A DNA stretch of 7,022 nt. Source: an uncultured Haloferula sp. (GTDB taxonomy: Bacteria > Verrucomicrobiota > Verrucomicrobiae > Verrucomicrobiales > Akkermansiaceae). The stretch spans positions 1-7,022 of the forward strand of contig CAMLOZ010000180.1 in NCBI GenBank assembly GCA_946481625.1, read 5' to 3'. Position numbers and translations under genes: made by a program. Numbering within the stretch: position 1 is the stretch's first letter; every line of letters starts with the position of its first letter. This document shows, one piece after another, positions 1 through 6,630 of this stretch. Under the pieces are notes generated by a model that was not told the DNA's origin, made no database searches, and worked only from the letters and a program-made list of their open reading frames with translations.

Positions 1-407
1 CGGAGCCTCTCAAGCAGCAGGCGAAGGTGGCCCTCGCCATCGAGACCTTGCAGAAGGGTCTCCAGCTTCCCCCGGAGAAGCGGACCGAGGATGTCTCCAA
101 GCGCCTCTTCAACGCCGTGGAACTCATGGCGGATATCGAAAAGTTCCAGCAGGGGGTGCATGTCCACCCGGAGTTGCGCAAGGACTCGCAGGGCCGCGAG
201 TTCAAGGTGCAGGTCGTCTATTTCGGCCTCGCCATGGCCTATGCGGTGAACGAGGACGGCAGCTTCGCGCTGACCGGCCGTCCCGAAGCGGACGGATGGA
301 AGTTCACCGAACGCAACGAACTCGCGCCGCAGATCCAACAGCTTGTCGCTTCCGCCTCCAGCGAGAAGGACGCCACTTTCAGCCAGCTCCCGCTCATCCA
401 ACCATGA
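1..407 (+). CDS. DUF3450 family protein, C-terminal part (5' end outside window)
   Basis: The reading frame is open to the left edge from base 3, so this is the last 134 residues of a longer protein; the GTG at 27 is internal. The tail has the pattern I associate with DUF3450: a helical stretch, then a beta-containing segment (FKVQVVYFGLAMAYAVNEDG) followed by a tryptophan-containing region (DGWKF) and a terminal ATFSQLPL motif resembling the family's usual 'aP-L-LP' ending. DUF3450 proteins are predicted periplasmic coiled-coil proteins of unknown biochemical role, often encoded directly upstream of TtpC/ExbB genes in TonB2-type clusters. The stop codon (405-407) overlaps the start of the next gene in an ATGA, implying translational coupling. 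The family call is from motif memory plus context; the missing N-terminus would be expected to hold a signal peptide and coiled coil. Confidence 0.8.
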   Translation, partial: EPLKQQAKVALAIETLQKGLQLPPEKRTEDVSKRLFNAVELMADIEKFQQGVHVHPELRKDSQGREFKVQVVYFGLAMAYAVNEDGSFALTGRPEADGWKFTERNELAPQIQQLVASASSEKDATFSQLPLIQP

Positions 408-1963
408 TCCATCGTTTTGTCACCGGGGCCTTGCTGGGCCTCGCCCTAGTCCAGACTTCCGCCGCGGGCGCGCTCGAGGAGGCGCGTGAATCGATCAAGA
501 AGGCGGCGGGTGAATTGCTGTCCACGCAGAAGGAATACTCTGACCTCCGCCTCGGCCTCTATCGCGAGGTGAACCGCCTCGACGACGAGGTCGTGAAGCT
601 GTCGAAGGAGCTGCGTACGCTCGAGCGCGACGAGGAGCTGCGCACCAGCAAGGTCCGCAGCCTCGAACGCGAGATCGAGACTCGGAAGGCCGATGTCACT
701 TACGCCACCGACGTGCTCGCGCAGTATTCGAAGGCTGTCGTCACGCGCCTGCATCCGGCGGAGAGCCAGCTCTACAAGCAGGCGATCGAGAGCGCGGACC
801 AGAAGGCGATGGCCGCGGGCGATCCGAAGTCCGTGGTGGCGGAGCGCTTCAAGATCCTGGAGACCGGGCTCGCCCGTCTCGGTGAGATTGCGGGCGGTCA
901 TCGTTTCGAAGGCAAGGCTCTCGGCCGCGCGGGCCAGGCCATCGAGGGCACCTTGCTGCTCGCGGGCCCCGCGGTGCTCTTCGCTTCGCTCGACAAGTCC
1001 TTCGAAGGCGTGGCATCCGCCGCGGATACCGGCGCGAACTTGCCCGCCATCGTGCCCCTGGCGGAAACCAACGGCAGCATCGCGAAGGCGATCGAAACGG
1101 GCGAGGGCAATGTCCCGCTCGATGCCACCAACGGCCGCGCCATCGAGGCCGCGCTGAAGAATCCCGAAGGCAGCCATGGCGGTGCAATGGAGCACGTCGC
1201 GCTCTTCGGGGATATCGCGAAGAACATGATGTTCGACGGCTGGATCGCGATCGGCATCTGCGTGCTGATGATCGCGACCGGCTGGACCGTGGCCGCACGG
1301 AAATTCTTCTACCTGAACAAGGTCCAGAAGGGCACGGAGGAGTTCATGCACCGCTGGAGCCAGCTTTCGAACGATCTGACGGCGATCGACCACGGTGATC
1401 CCAACAGCATCCAGAGTCTGGGCGGGAATGCCGATGGCCAGGCGCAGGAGCTCCTGAAGAAGTCACCCCTCTACGACATCTATCACATTGGCTCGGAGGA
1501 GATCCGGCACCGCCTTCAGCAGGATCGCATGCACAAGAAGGGCCTCTCCGGGCGCTCGATGCAGGCGATCCGCGCCGCACTGGACGCCGGGCTGGTTCGC
1601 GCGCAGCACAAGCTCACCAACGGCCTGATCTACCTCACCATCAGCATCGCGGGTGGTCCCTATGTCGGCCTCCTCGGCACCGTGGTGGGCGTCATGATCA
1701 CCTTCGCCATCATCTCGAAGGTGGGCGAGGTGGACGTGAATGCCATCGCTCCCGGCATCGCCTCCGCTCTGCTCGCCACCGTGGCGGGTCTGATCGTCGC
1801 GATCCCCGCGCTCTTCGCCTATTCCTATCTCAATAGCCGGATCAAGAACATCGTCGGGGAGATGCAGGTCTTCATCGACGAGTTCATCGCCAAGATGGCG
1901 GAGCTCTACCAAGGCTCCGATCACCCGAATGCGGCCCAGTTCGCGGCCGCCGACAAATCCTAA
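404..1963 (+). CDS. MotA/TolQ/ExbB proton channel family protein with N-terminal periplasmic coiled-coil domain (TtpC-like)
   Basis: A 519-residue inner-membrane protein. I chose ATG 404 because it overlaps the upstream stop (ATGA) and gives a signal peptide directly (residues 1-23, cleavage near SAAGA); an upstream in-frame ATG at 296 would add 36 residues encoded inside the preceding gene. Layout: signal peptide; charged heptad-rich helix about 25-110; further periplasmic sequence to about 278; TM1 about 280-298; cytoplasmic loop about 299-405; TM2 about 407-437 with YVGLLGTVVGVM; TM3 about 449-473 with APGIASALLATVAGLIVAIP. The last two are the family hallmark, and T426 and T459 align with the two channel threonines of E. 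coli ExbB (T148, T181). The position of the ExbB TM3 glutamate (E176) is serine here (S454). ExbB itself is about 240 residues, so this resembles Vibrio TtpC. It should form the proton-driven motor with the adjacent ExbD and energise TonB. Family assignment is firm; the TtpC-like role is inferred. Confidence 0.93.
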   Translation: MIHRFVTGALLGLALVQTSAAGALEEARESIKKAAGELLSTQKEYSDLRLGLYREVNRLDDEVVKLSKELRTLERDEELRTSKVRSLEREIETRKADVTYATDVLAQYSKAVVTRLHPAESQLYKQAIESADQKAMAAGDPKSVVAERFKILETGLARLGEIAGGHRFEGKALGRAGQAIEGTLLLAGPAVLFASLDKSFEGVASAADTGANLPAIVPLAETNGSIAKAIETGEGNVPLDATNGRAIEAALKNPEGSHGGAMEHVALFGDIAKNMMFDGWIAIGICVLMIATGWTVAARKFFYLNKVQKGTEEFMHRWSQLSNDLTAIDHGDPNSIQSLGGNADGQAQELLKKSPLYDIYHIGSEEIRHRLQQDRMHKKGLSGRSMQAIRAALDAGLVRAQHKLTNGLIYLTISIAGGPYVGLLGTVVGVMITFAIISKVGEVDVNAIAPGIASALLATVAGLIVAIPALFAYSYLNSRIKNIVGEMQVFIDEFIAKMAELYQGSDHPNAAQFAAADKS

Positions 1964-1975
1964 TCCGTCACTGAC

Positions 1976-2380
1976 ATGGCCTCGGCCGACGACAAGAGTT
2001 TCGACGATATCAACGTCACCCCGATGGTGGACCTTTATCTGGTGCTGCTGCTCATCTTCATCGTGATGACGGCCGCCGGGGTGAAAGGCATGAAGGTGGA
2101 GCTTCCCAAGGCCAGCGACAAGGCCGTGAAGAACCTCAGCGTGCCGAAGATCCAGGCGATCACGGTGGACTCCGAAGGGAAGGTCCAGCTCAACCAGACT
2201 CCGGTCACGCTCGAGGAACTGGAGAGCAAGTTGAGCGCGATGAAGCTCACGACTCCCGACATCCCCGTGGTGGTGCGTGGCGACAGCGCCTCGCAATATC
2301 GCGAGGTGATGGGCGTGCTTTCCGTGCTCGGCCGCCTCGGCATCGACAAGATCGGCCTCGCGACGCAGAAGCCGAAATAG
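1976..2380 (+). CDS. exbD: Biopolymer transport protein ExbD
   Basis: A 134-residue ExbD/TolR protein, close to the family's normal length. A very short cytoplasmic tail (about 11 residues) precedes the signature INVTPMVDLYLVLLLIF; D19 is the conserved membrane aspartate equivalent to D25 of E. coli ExbD, which takes part in proton translocation. One TM helix spans about 18-38. The periplasmic domain follows, with VELPKA near 41-46 and a final segment (VVVRGDSASQYREV, then GIDKIGLAT) matching the usual ExbD fold. The protein would work with the upstream ExbB-family protein to convert proton motive force into movement of TonB. It starts 12 bases after the upstream stop and ends 10 bases before tonB. 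No good Shine-Dalgarno sequence is visible, so translation may depend on coupling. TolR is the alternative, but the tonB neighbour favours ExbD. Confidence 0.93.
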   Translation: MASADDKSFDDINVTPMVDLYLVLLLIFIVMTAAGVKGMKVELPKASDKAVKNLSVPKIQAITVDSEGKVQLNQTPVTLEELESKLSAMKLTTPDIPVVVRGDSASQYREVMGVLSVLGRLGIDKIGLATQKPK

Positions 2381-2390
2381 GCTCCGGATC

Positions 2391-3098
2391 ATGGCCCGCC
2401 ACCAAGTCCCGCCACCGCGGAAATCCCGCCAGCGCCTCATCATGGGCGCGCTGCTCGGGATCGTCGTGCTCGGCGGGGCGGTGTCCTTCGTGCTCTTCGG
2501 CGGCGGCGAAAAGAAGGAGAAGGAGGAGATCGTGATCGTGGATCTTTCCTTGCCTCCCCCGCCACCACCGCCGCCGCCTCCCGCACCGCCGGAGGAAGAG
2601 AACCTCGCGGAGCCGGAGCCTTCGGAAGTTTCCGAGGACATCGCGGAGGCGGATGCTCCCGAGGAGATGTCCGACGATAGCGCCGCGGACATGGACATCG
2701 GCATGGACTTGGGCGACCTCGCTTCCGGCGGGTCGGGTACTTTCACCGTCAGTGCGCCGCGTGTCGGTCGTCGCGGGAGCGGTGGCGGAGGCGGTGACGA
2801 CAGCTTGATGGGCGGCGATGTCGATTCCCCGCCGACTCCCGTTAGCAAGATCCAGCCATCGATCCCGAGTTCGTTGCAGAGCAAGGGCATCGGCGGCAAG
2901 GTGCTGATCGCCTGCGTGGTGGATGAATCCGGCAAGGTCGTCTCCACCTCGATCAAGCAGTCCTCCGGTCACCCCGATCTCGACAAGGCGGCGGCAAGCG
3001 CCGTCTCGCGCTGGAAGTTCAAGCCCGCCACCAAGGGCGGCCGCAATGTCCGCGCCAACTGCCTCGTGCCTTACAACTTTGAAGTGAAGAAAAAGTGA
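2391..3098 (+). CDS. tonB: TonB family energy transducer
   Basis: A 235-residue TonB. A basic N-terminus (RHQVPPPRKSRQR) precedes a signal-anchor helix at about 16-36, then a charged stretch, a short proline run at 55-67, an acidic segment about 68-108, a Gly-rich patch (128-142) and the C-terminal domain from about 152. The domain shows GKVLIACVVDESGKVVS, SSGHPDLDKAA, a tryptophan-containing WKFKPA motif (208-213) and a closing PYNFEV strand, the typical TonB_C pattern. TonB spans the periplasm and passes force from the ExbB/ExbD motor to outer-membrane proteins. The linker differs from the classic long Pro-Glu/Pro-Lys repeat of E. coli TonB: few prolines and strongly acidic. Two cysteines (C175, C224) sit in predicted domain strands. 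The stop overlaps the start of the TPR gene (TGATG). A weak AGG about 10 bases upstream is the only visible ribosome-binding hint. Confidence 0.92.
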   Translation: MARHQVPPPRKSRQRLIMGALLGIVVLGGAVSFVLFGGGEKKEKEEIVIVDLSLPPPPPPPPPPAPPEEENLAEPEPSEVSEDIAEADAPEEMSDDSAADMDIGMDLGDLASGGSGTFTVSAPRVGRRGSGGGGGDDSLMGGDVDSPPTPVSKIQPSIPSSLQSKGIGGKVLIACVVDESGKVVSTSIKQSSGHPDLDKAAASAVSRWKFKPATKGGRNVRANCLVPYNFEVKKK

Positions 3099-4585
3099 TG
3101 CGCTTCCTCTCTCCCATCCTCCTTGCACTCTCGCTATCGGCGACCGCCGAGACGATCAACGCGCCCGCGATCCTGTTCCGGGACCCGAAGTTCCTGAAGG
3201 ACTTCGTCGGCAGCTATGGCATCCTGTCCGATGTCGAGCCGAAGATCTCCGCGGACGAGCAGGCGCTGCTCGGCAAGGTGCAGGATCTCTTCGGCAAGAA
3301 CCAGTTCATCGCCGCGGAGCAAGAGATCGTGCGCTTCGTGAAGGAAACGGAAGCGCCCACCGATCCGGAGAAGAAACCGGGCGAGATCAGCGCGACGATG
3401 GTCTTCGTGCTCGGCAACCTCTACTTTGCCTCCGATCGAACGGATGAGGCCCGCCGTGCCTTCAGCGAAGCGATCCGCCGTTTCCCGCGCTTCCGCCGCG
3501 CGCACACGAACCTTGGCTACCTGCATATCTCGAAGAACGAACTCGATCAGGCTCTGCCCGTCCTCCAGAAGGCCGTGGAACTCGGCGAGACCAGCCCGCG
3601 CGTCTATGGCATGCTCGGCTACTGCTACCTGCAGGACAAGAACGCGCTGGCCGCGGAGAACGCCTATCGCCAGGCCTACCTGCTCGATCCGGAGAACCGG
3701 GATTGGAAGGTCGGGCTTACGCAGGCGCTGATGCAGCAGGAGCGCCTGGAAGAGGCGACCAGCATGCTGGAGACGATGATCGCGGAGAATCCGGAGGACC
3801 GCCAGCTCTGGCTGCAACAGGCGAATGCCCTCATCGGCCAGGAAAAGAAGATGGAGGCCGCGGTGAACCTCGAGGTGCTGCGCTTGAAGGGCTTGGCCAA
3901 CGAAGGCGAGCTGAACCTCCTCGGCAATATCTACATGGAGCAGGGCCAGGCCCAGCTCGCGCTCTTCGCTTATCTGGAAGCGATCGATAAGACACCGAAG
4001 CTCGATGTCCAACGGGCGCTGAAGTCCGCCCGAATCCTGAACGACTACGGCTATCCGGAGAAGGCGGAGGCCTTCGTGGACAAGGTGGCGAAGGTCGCGA
4101 CCCTGAGCAGTGCCGATCAACTCGAACTGGATCTGGTCCGCGTGAAGATCGCCCAAGGCAGCGGCGACAGCGCGAAAGTCGGCACGCTGCTGCGCGATCT
4201 CTTCAAGCGCGATCCCGGCAATGCCGAGGTCATGCTGGAACTCGCCAAGCATCACGACAATCTCGCCAAAAACGAGGCGGACGAGTCCAAGCGCGGCGAC
4301 GACCTCGGCGAGGCGAAGGTCCACTACAAGCTCGCGCTGGAGAAGCCGGCGGTTGCCTATCAGGCGAACCTTGGCATGGGCCAGCTTCTCGTACGAGAGA
4401 AACAGTATGTGGAGGGCCTGCCCTACATCGAGCGCGCCCTTTCCCTCAAGACCGGCGACAAGGCCAGCCTCGAACAATACCTGAGCCGCGTGCGACGCGC
4501 CGCCGACCGGGAGAACCAGCGCAAGGAACGCGAGGCCAAGGAGCGTGCCGAAGCGGAAGAGGCCGCCACGAAGAAAACCAAGTGA
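3098..4585 (+). CDS. Secreted tetratricopeptide repeat (TPR) protein of the TonB2-type cluster
   Basis: A 495-residue protein starting at ATG 3098, which overlaps the tonB stop (TGATG); a GTG at 3095 would add one residue and is less likely. Residues 1-17 form a signal peptide (MRFLSPILLALSLSATA) without a lipobox cysteine, so a soluble periplasmic location is predicted. From about 100 to 460 the protein is helical with clear TPR units: LGNLYFASDRTDEARRAFSEAI (105-126), LGYLHISKNELDQALPVLQKAV (139-160), LGYCYLQDKNALAAENAYRQA (173-193), further degenerate units to about 300, and a late unit near 424-450. The C-terminus (464-495) is a highly charged Lys/Glu/Arg helix. TPR proteins are scaffolds, and one commonly follows tonB2 in Vibrio-like clusters, so a role in assembling or contacting the TonB complex is plausible but inferred. 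The stop lies 5 bases before the next probable ATG. Confidence 0.88.
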   Translation: MRFLSPILLALSLSATAETINAPAILFRDPKFLKDFVGSYGILSDVEPKISADEQALLGKVQDLFGKNQFIAAEQEIVRFVKETEAPTDPEKKPGEISATMVFVLGNLYFASDRTDEARRAFSEAIRRFPRFRRAHTNLGYLHISKNELDQALPVLQKAVELGETSPRVYGMLGYCYLQDKNALAAENAYRQAYLLDPENRDWKVGLTQALMQQERLEEATSMLETMIAENPEDRQLWLQQANALIGQEKKMEAAVNLEVLRLKGLANEGELNLLGNIYMEQGQAQLALFAYLEAIDKTPKLDVQRALKSARILNDYGYPEKAEAFVDKVAKVATLSSADQLELDLVRVKIAQGSGDSAKVGTLLRDLFKRDPGNAEVMLELAKHHDNLAKNEADESKRGDDLGEAKVHYKLALEKPAVAYQANLGMGQLLVREKQYVEGLPYIERALSLKTGDKASLEQYLSRVRRAADRENQRKEREAKERAEAEEAATKKTK

Positions 4586-4590
4586 TCTGG

Positions 4591-5961
4591 ATGAAGACTC
4601 AAGATTCGAAGACTCAAGACGGAATACTGGGGCCATGCCGCACCAGCGCCCTCTTCTCTGGAACTTGGCGCACTTTGCGTCTTGGCGGTTCCCTTTTGCT
4701 TTTGGCCCACGCCAACGCCAACGAGGCGCTCGATGTTCTCGAAGGAAAGAAGGACCCTGCATCCGTCGTCCTGCCACCGGTGGAAGGCGAAACGGCGGCG
4801 GGAGAAGACGCGGCCGTGATCCCGTTGACCGAAGAATGGGCTCCGAGCCCGCTCGATCCCGCGTGGTCGCGCGCCGTGTTGTTCGAAGATCCCTCGAATC
4901 CCTGGGTGCAACAGCTCGCGATCAGCGGTCTCTTCCATTGGCAAGGAGCATGGGGCCAAGCGACTCCGGAAGGCGGCAGGGAAGTCGATCTCGATGGCAC
5001 CCGCACCCGGCGGGCCCGGCTCGGCGCCCGCCTGAAGGCCTTCCGCAACACCGAGATCGAGGCGGTTGCGGAGTTCGCCGGCGACTCGAACTACAACGGC
5101 ATCGAACGTCTCCAAGGCAAAACGACCGTCTTGGATAATGCCTACGTGAAGTATGGCAAGATGAGGCCCGGTTTCACCGCGGAATACCGCACCGAGCCGC
5201 AGCGTGCGCTTGTCCCGGAGAACTCTTTCCTCGTGAACATGGTCGCGCCGGCTTCCACCCTCGGCCTGATGGTCGGCCAGGACACGGACCGCTGGGACTG
5301 GGGGCTCGGCTGGTTCTCCTCCGACAACGATTCGGACATCCCGGGCATCAAGGGCGACGGCTTCCTGCTTGCCAATCTCGCCCTGGAGTCATGGGAGAAG
5401 GCGGAAGGCGCCGCTCCGGTCCGGACCCGCTGGCACGCCGACTACATCTACAATTTCGACGACAAGGCCAGCCCGGCGATCCCGCGCTACAACGTCGCGG
5501 GCCGCCGCTCGGCGAATGGCAACCAGCTTATCGCCCGGAATCCCGCCTTCCAACATCTCTTCTCCACCGGCGTGGAGGTGGAGCAGGACCGCTTCGGGTT
5601 CGCCGGGGATTTCATCATGGCGCGCGGCGACACGAATGCGTGGGGGCTCTCGCTCACCCCGAGCTACTGGGCGCTGCCCGGGACCTTGCGCTTCGTGGGC
5701 CGCTACCACTATGCGGATACCGACGATGCCGAAGGCTTGGTCGGCGGGATGGGTGTCGGAGCCGATCCCTACTTCGACAGCACGCCGGTCTTCACCGGTG
5801 ACGAGTATCACTCCTTCTACCTCGGCGCGAACCTGCACCTCTACAAGGATGATCTGGTCCTGATGAACGGCCTCGAGCACGTCCTGCTCAAGGACCAGTC
5901 CGGCGGCGGCTTCGATACCGATGCCTGGATCTGGCACTCCGGCGCGCGCATGAGCTTCTAA
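4591..5961 (+). CDS. Outer-membrane beta-barrel protein, porin O/P (phosphate-selective porin) type
   Basis: A 456-residue protein as annotated. It has alternating hydrophobic and aromatic strands from about residue 106, and ends in MSF, a C-terminal phenylalanine typical of proteins inserted by the BAM machinery. Features shared with the porin O/P family include RRARLGARLKAF (140-151), AYVKYGKMRPGFTAEYRTEPQ (184-204), the LGLMVGQDTDRWDWGLGWFSSDN region (224-246) and repeated aromatic girdle residues. There is no plug domain, so this is not a TonB-dependent receptor in the usual sense. The start is uncertain: GTG 4582 overlaps the TPR stop, ATG 4591 gives a signal peptide with an unusually long n-region (hydrophobic core about 31-40, cleavage after ANA near 43), and TTG 4675 would give a compact signal peptide and 428 residues. 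An acidic linker (about 44-100) separates the signal from the barrel. Phosphate specificity should not be assumed. Confidence 0.82.
   Translation: MKTQDSKTQDGILGPCRTSALFSGTWRTLRLGGSLLLLAHANANEALDVLEGKKDPASVVLPPVEGETAAGEDAAVIPLTEEWAPSPLDPAWSRAVLFEDPSNPWVQQLAISGLFHWQGAWGQATPEGGREVDLDGTRTRRARLGARLKAFRNTEIEAVAEFAGDSNYNGIERLQGKTTVLDNAYVKYGKMRPGFTAEYRTEPQRALVPENSFLVNMVAPASTLGLMVGQDTDRWDWGLGWFSSDNDSDIPGIKGDGFLLANLALESWEKAEGAAPVRTRWHADYIYNFDDKASPAIPRYNVAGRRSANGNQLIARNPAFQHLFSTGVEVEQDRFGFAGDFIMARGDTNAWGLSLTPSYWALPGTLRFVGRYHYADTDDAEGLVGGMGVGADPYFDSTPVFTGDEYHSFYLGANLHLYKDDLVLMNGLEHVLLKDQSGGGFDTDAWIWHSGARMSF
4593..4619 (+). repeat. 15-base tandem direct repeat, GAAGACTCAAGA core
   Basis: The 12-mer GAAGACTCAAGA occurs at 4593-4604 and again at 4608-4619, a period of 15 bases. 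If ATG 4591 is the true start it encodes KTQDS-KTQDG. The reverse strand reads TCTTGAGTCTT..., resembling the low-complexity TCTTGAATCTTGAGTCTT runs I recall from intergenic regions of Verrucomicrobia and Planctomycetes. The repeat itself is seen directly; the link to a dispersed family is from memory. Confidence 0.75.
4660..4692. repeat. Probable copy of a dispersed CTTTGCG/CTTGGCG repeat
   Basis: The segment has three CTT(G/T)GCG units, at 4664 (CTTGGCG), 4673 (CTTTGCG) and 4681 (CTTGGCG), bounded by a 5-base inverted pair GGAAC (4660-4664) and GTTCC (4688-4692). The reverse strand, GCCAAGACGCAAAGTGCGCC, is the kind of 'accgcaaagacgcaaagacgccaag' element seen dispersed in many Verrucomicrobia and Planctomycetes genomes and in their spurious ORFs (reading NRQDAK). 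It lies where the signal peptide of the porin gene is encoded. The internal structure is visible; the genome-wide repeat status is inferred. Confidence 0.65.
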
Positions 5962-5974
5962 CAGAATTCTATCC

Positions 5975-6550
5975 GTGAAGATCCTTCTTCTCCTGGCCCT
6001 CGCCCTTCCCGCCTCGGCCTTCGACCGAGACACCTTCGGCCGACAGCTCAACGGCTGGCACTACGATGGCTCCGCGCGCTACTCGCTCGATGGGGCGCAA
6101 TACCGCACCAAAAAACCGCTCACGGTGATGAATGCCGACGGCAGCCGGACCGTAACCGTAACGGTGATCCATGTCGCGAAGGGGTGGGCGGACGTACCCT
6201 CCGATCTCGAGGTGGTCTTCGCCCCGGATAGTAAGGTGCAGAGCCTCCGCATCACGGGGAATCCGCACGGGCACAAAGTGGATACCGGCCTCATCACCCG
6301 GTCCGAGCCTCCTGTTCCTGCTGAGGGGCAGGCTCCTGTCGCTTTTGAGCCGCTGGCGGAGATGAAGAAGTCCCTGTTCGCGGCCTACGAAGCACAAGCG
6401 GGAGCCGCTGCGGAAGGCAAGGAACTCCGGAAGCGCGATCTGCTGAACCGCATTGCAGGAGGCGAGCAGGTCGATGTGGCGGCATTGTCCGCGGGACTGC
6501 GCTACAATCTCGATTTGATCTTGGGGCAGCAAGGGACCGCAGGGAAGTAG
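5975..6550 (+). CDS. Secreted protein of unknown function
   Basis: A 191-residue protein starting at GTG 5975, 13 bases after the porin stop. I chose this start because it gives a clean signal peptide at once (MKILLLLALALPASA, cleavage before FDRD). Residues 17-110 look beta-rich, with short alternating strands such as TVTVTVIHVAKGW (60-71) and LEVVFAP (78-84), and aromatic YDGSARYSLDGAQYRT (30-45). A Pro/Glu linker (110-128) follows, then an amphipathic helical C-terminus (129-184) rich in Ala, Lys and Arg. There is no lipobox and no membrane helix beyond the signal, so periplasmic or exported is likely. I do not recognise the family. Close spacing suggests co-transcription with the porin and perhaps the whole TonB cluster, but a functional link is only guilt by association. 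No good Shine-Dalgarno sequence precedes the GTG. Confidence 0.75.
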   Translation: MKILLLLALALPASAFDRDTFGRQLNGWHYDGSARYSLDGAQYRTKKPLTVMNADGSRTVTVTVIHVAKGWADVPSDLEVVFAPDSKVQSLRITGNPHGHKVDTGLITRSEPPVPAEGQAPVAFEPLAEMKKSLFAAYEAQAGAAAEGKELRKRDLLNRIAGGEQVDVAALSAGLRYNLDLILGQQGTAGK

Positions 6551-6551
6551 A

Positions 6552-6568
6552 GCAACTTTTCAAGTTGC
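6552..6568. repeat. 17-base palindrome, copy 1 (GCAACTT-TTC-AAGTTGC)
   Basis: A perfect 7-base-pair inverted repeat with a 3-base loop, beginning one base after the stop codon of the upstream plus-strand gene. It is identical to the copy at 6631-6647. It could fold into a 3'-end hairpin, but no T-tract follows on either strand, so it is not a standard intrinsic terminator. A REP-like dispersed element or a 3'-end stabiliser is an alternative. Confidence 0.85.
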
Positions 6569-6630
6569 GCATGGGTCGGCTCGGGTTGGAGCTTCCGGCC
6601 TCCTTCCAGCCTCCGGTCCGCCAGAAGCAC

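Noticed and set aside
296..403. Upstream in-frame ATG for the ExbB-family protein
   Set aside because: It would add 36 residues encoded within the DUF3450 gene and bury the signal peptide; ATG 404 overlaps the upstream stop and gives a normal signal peptide.
1..403. Fur box or promoter for the TonB cluster
   Set aside because: No AT-rich Fur-like palindrome or -35/-10 pair was seen; the first gene is cut by the window edge, so any control region lies outside.
1463..2956. Long minus-strand open frame (497 codons) opposite exbD and tonB
   Set aside because: It runs across three well-supported plus-strand genes, and its His/Asp/Gly-rich composition is typical of an antisense shadow.
3134..4777. 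Long minus-strand open frame (547 codons) opposite the TPR gene
   Set aside because: The plus strand encodes a clear signal peptide and TPR repeats; the antisense translation is low-complexity Leu/Arg/Glu-rich, a high-GC shadow, with no recognisable motif.
4591..5961. TonB-dependent receptor for the barrel gene
   Set aside because: There is no plug domain; the length and motifs fit a porin O/P type barrel.
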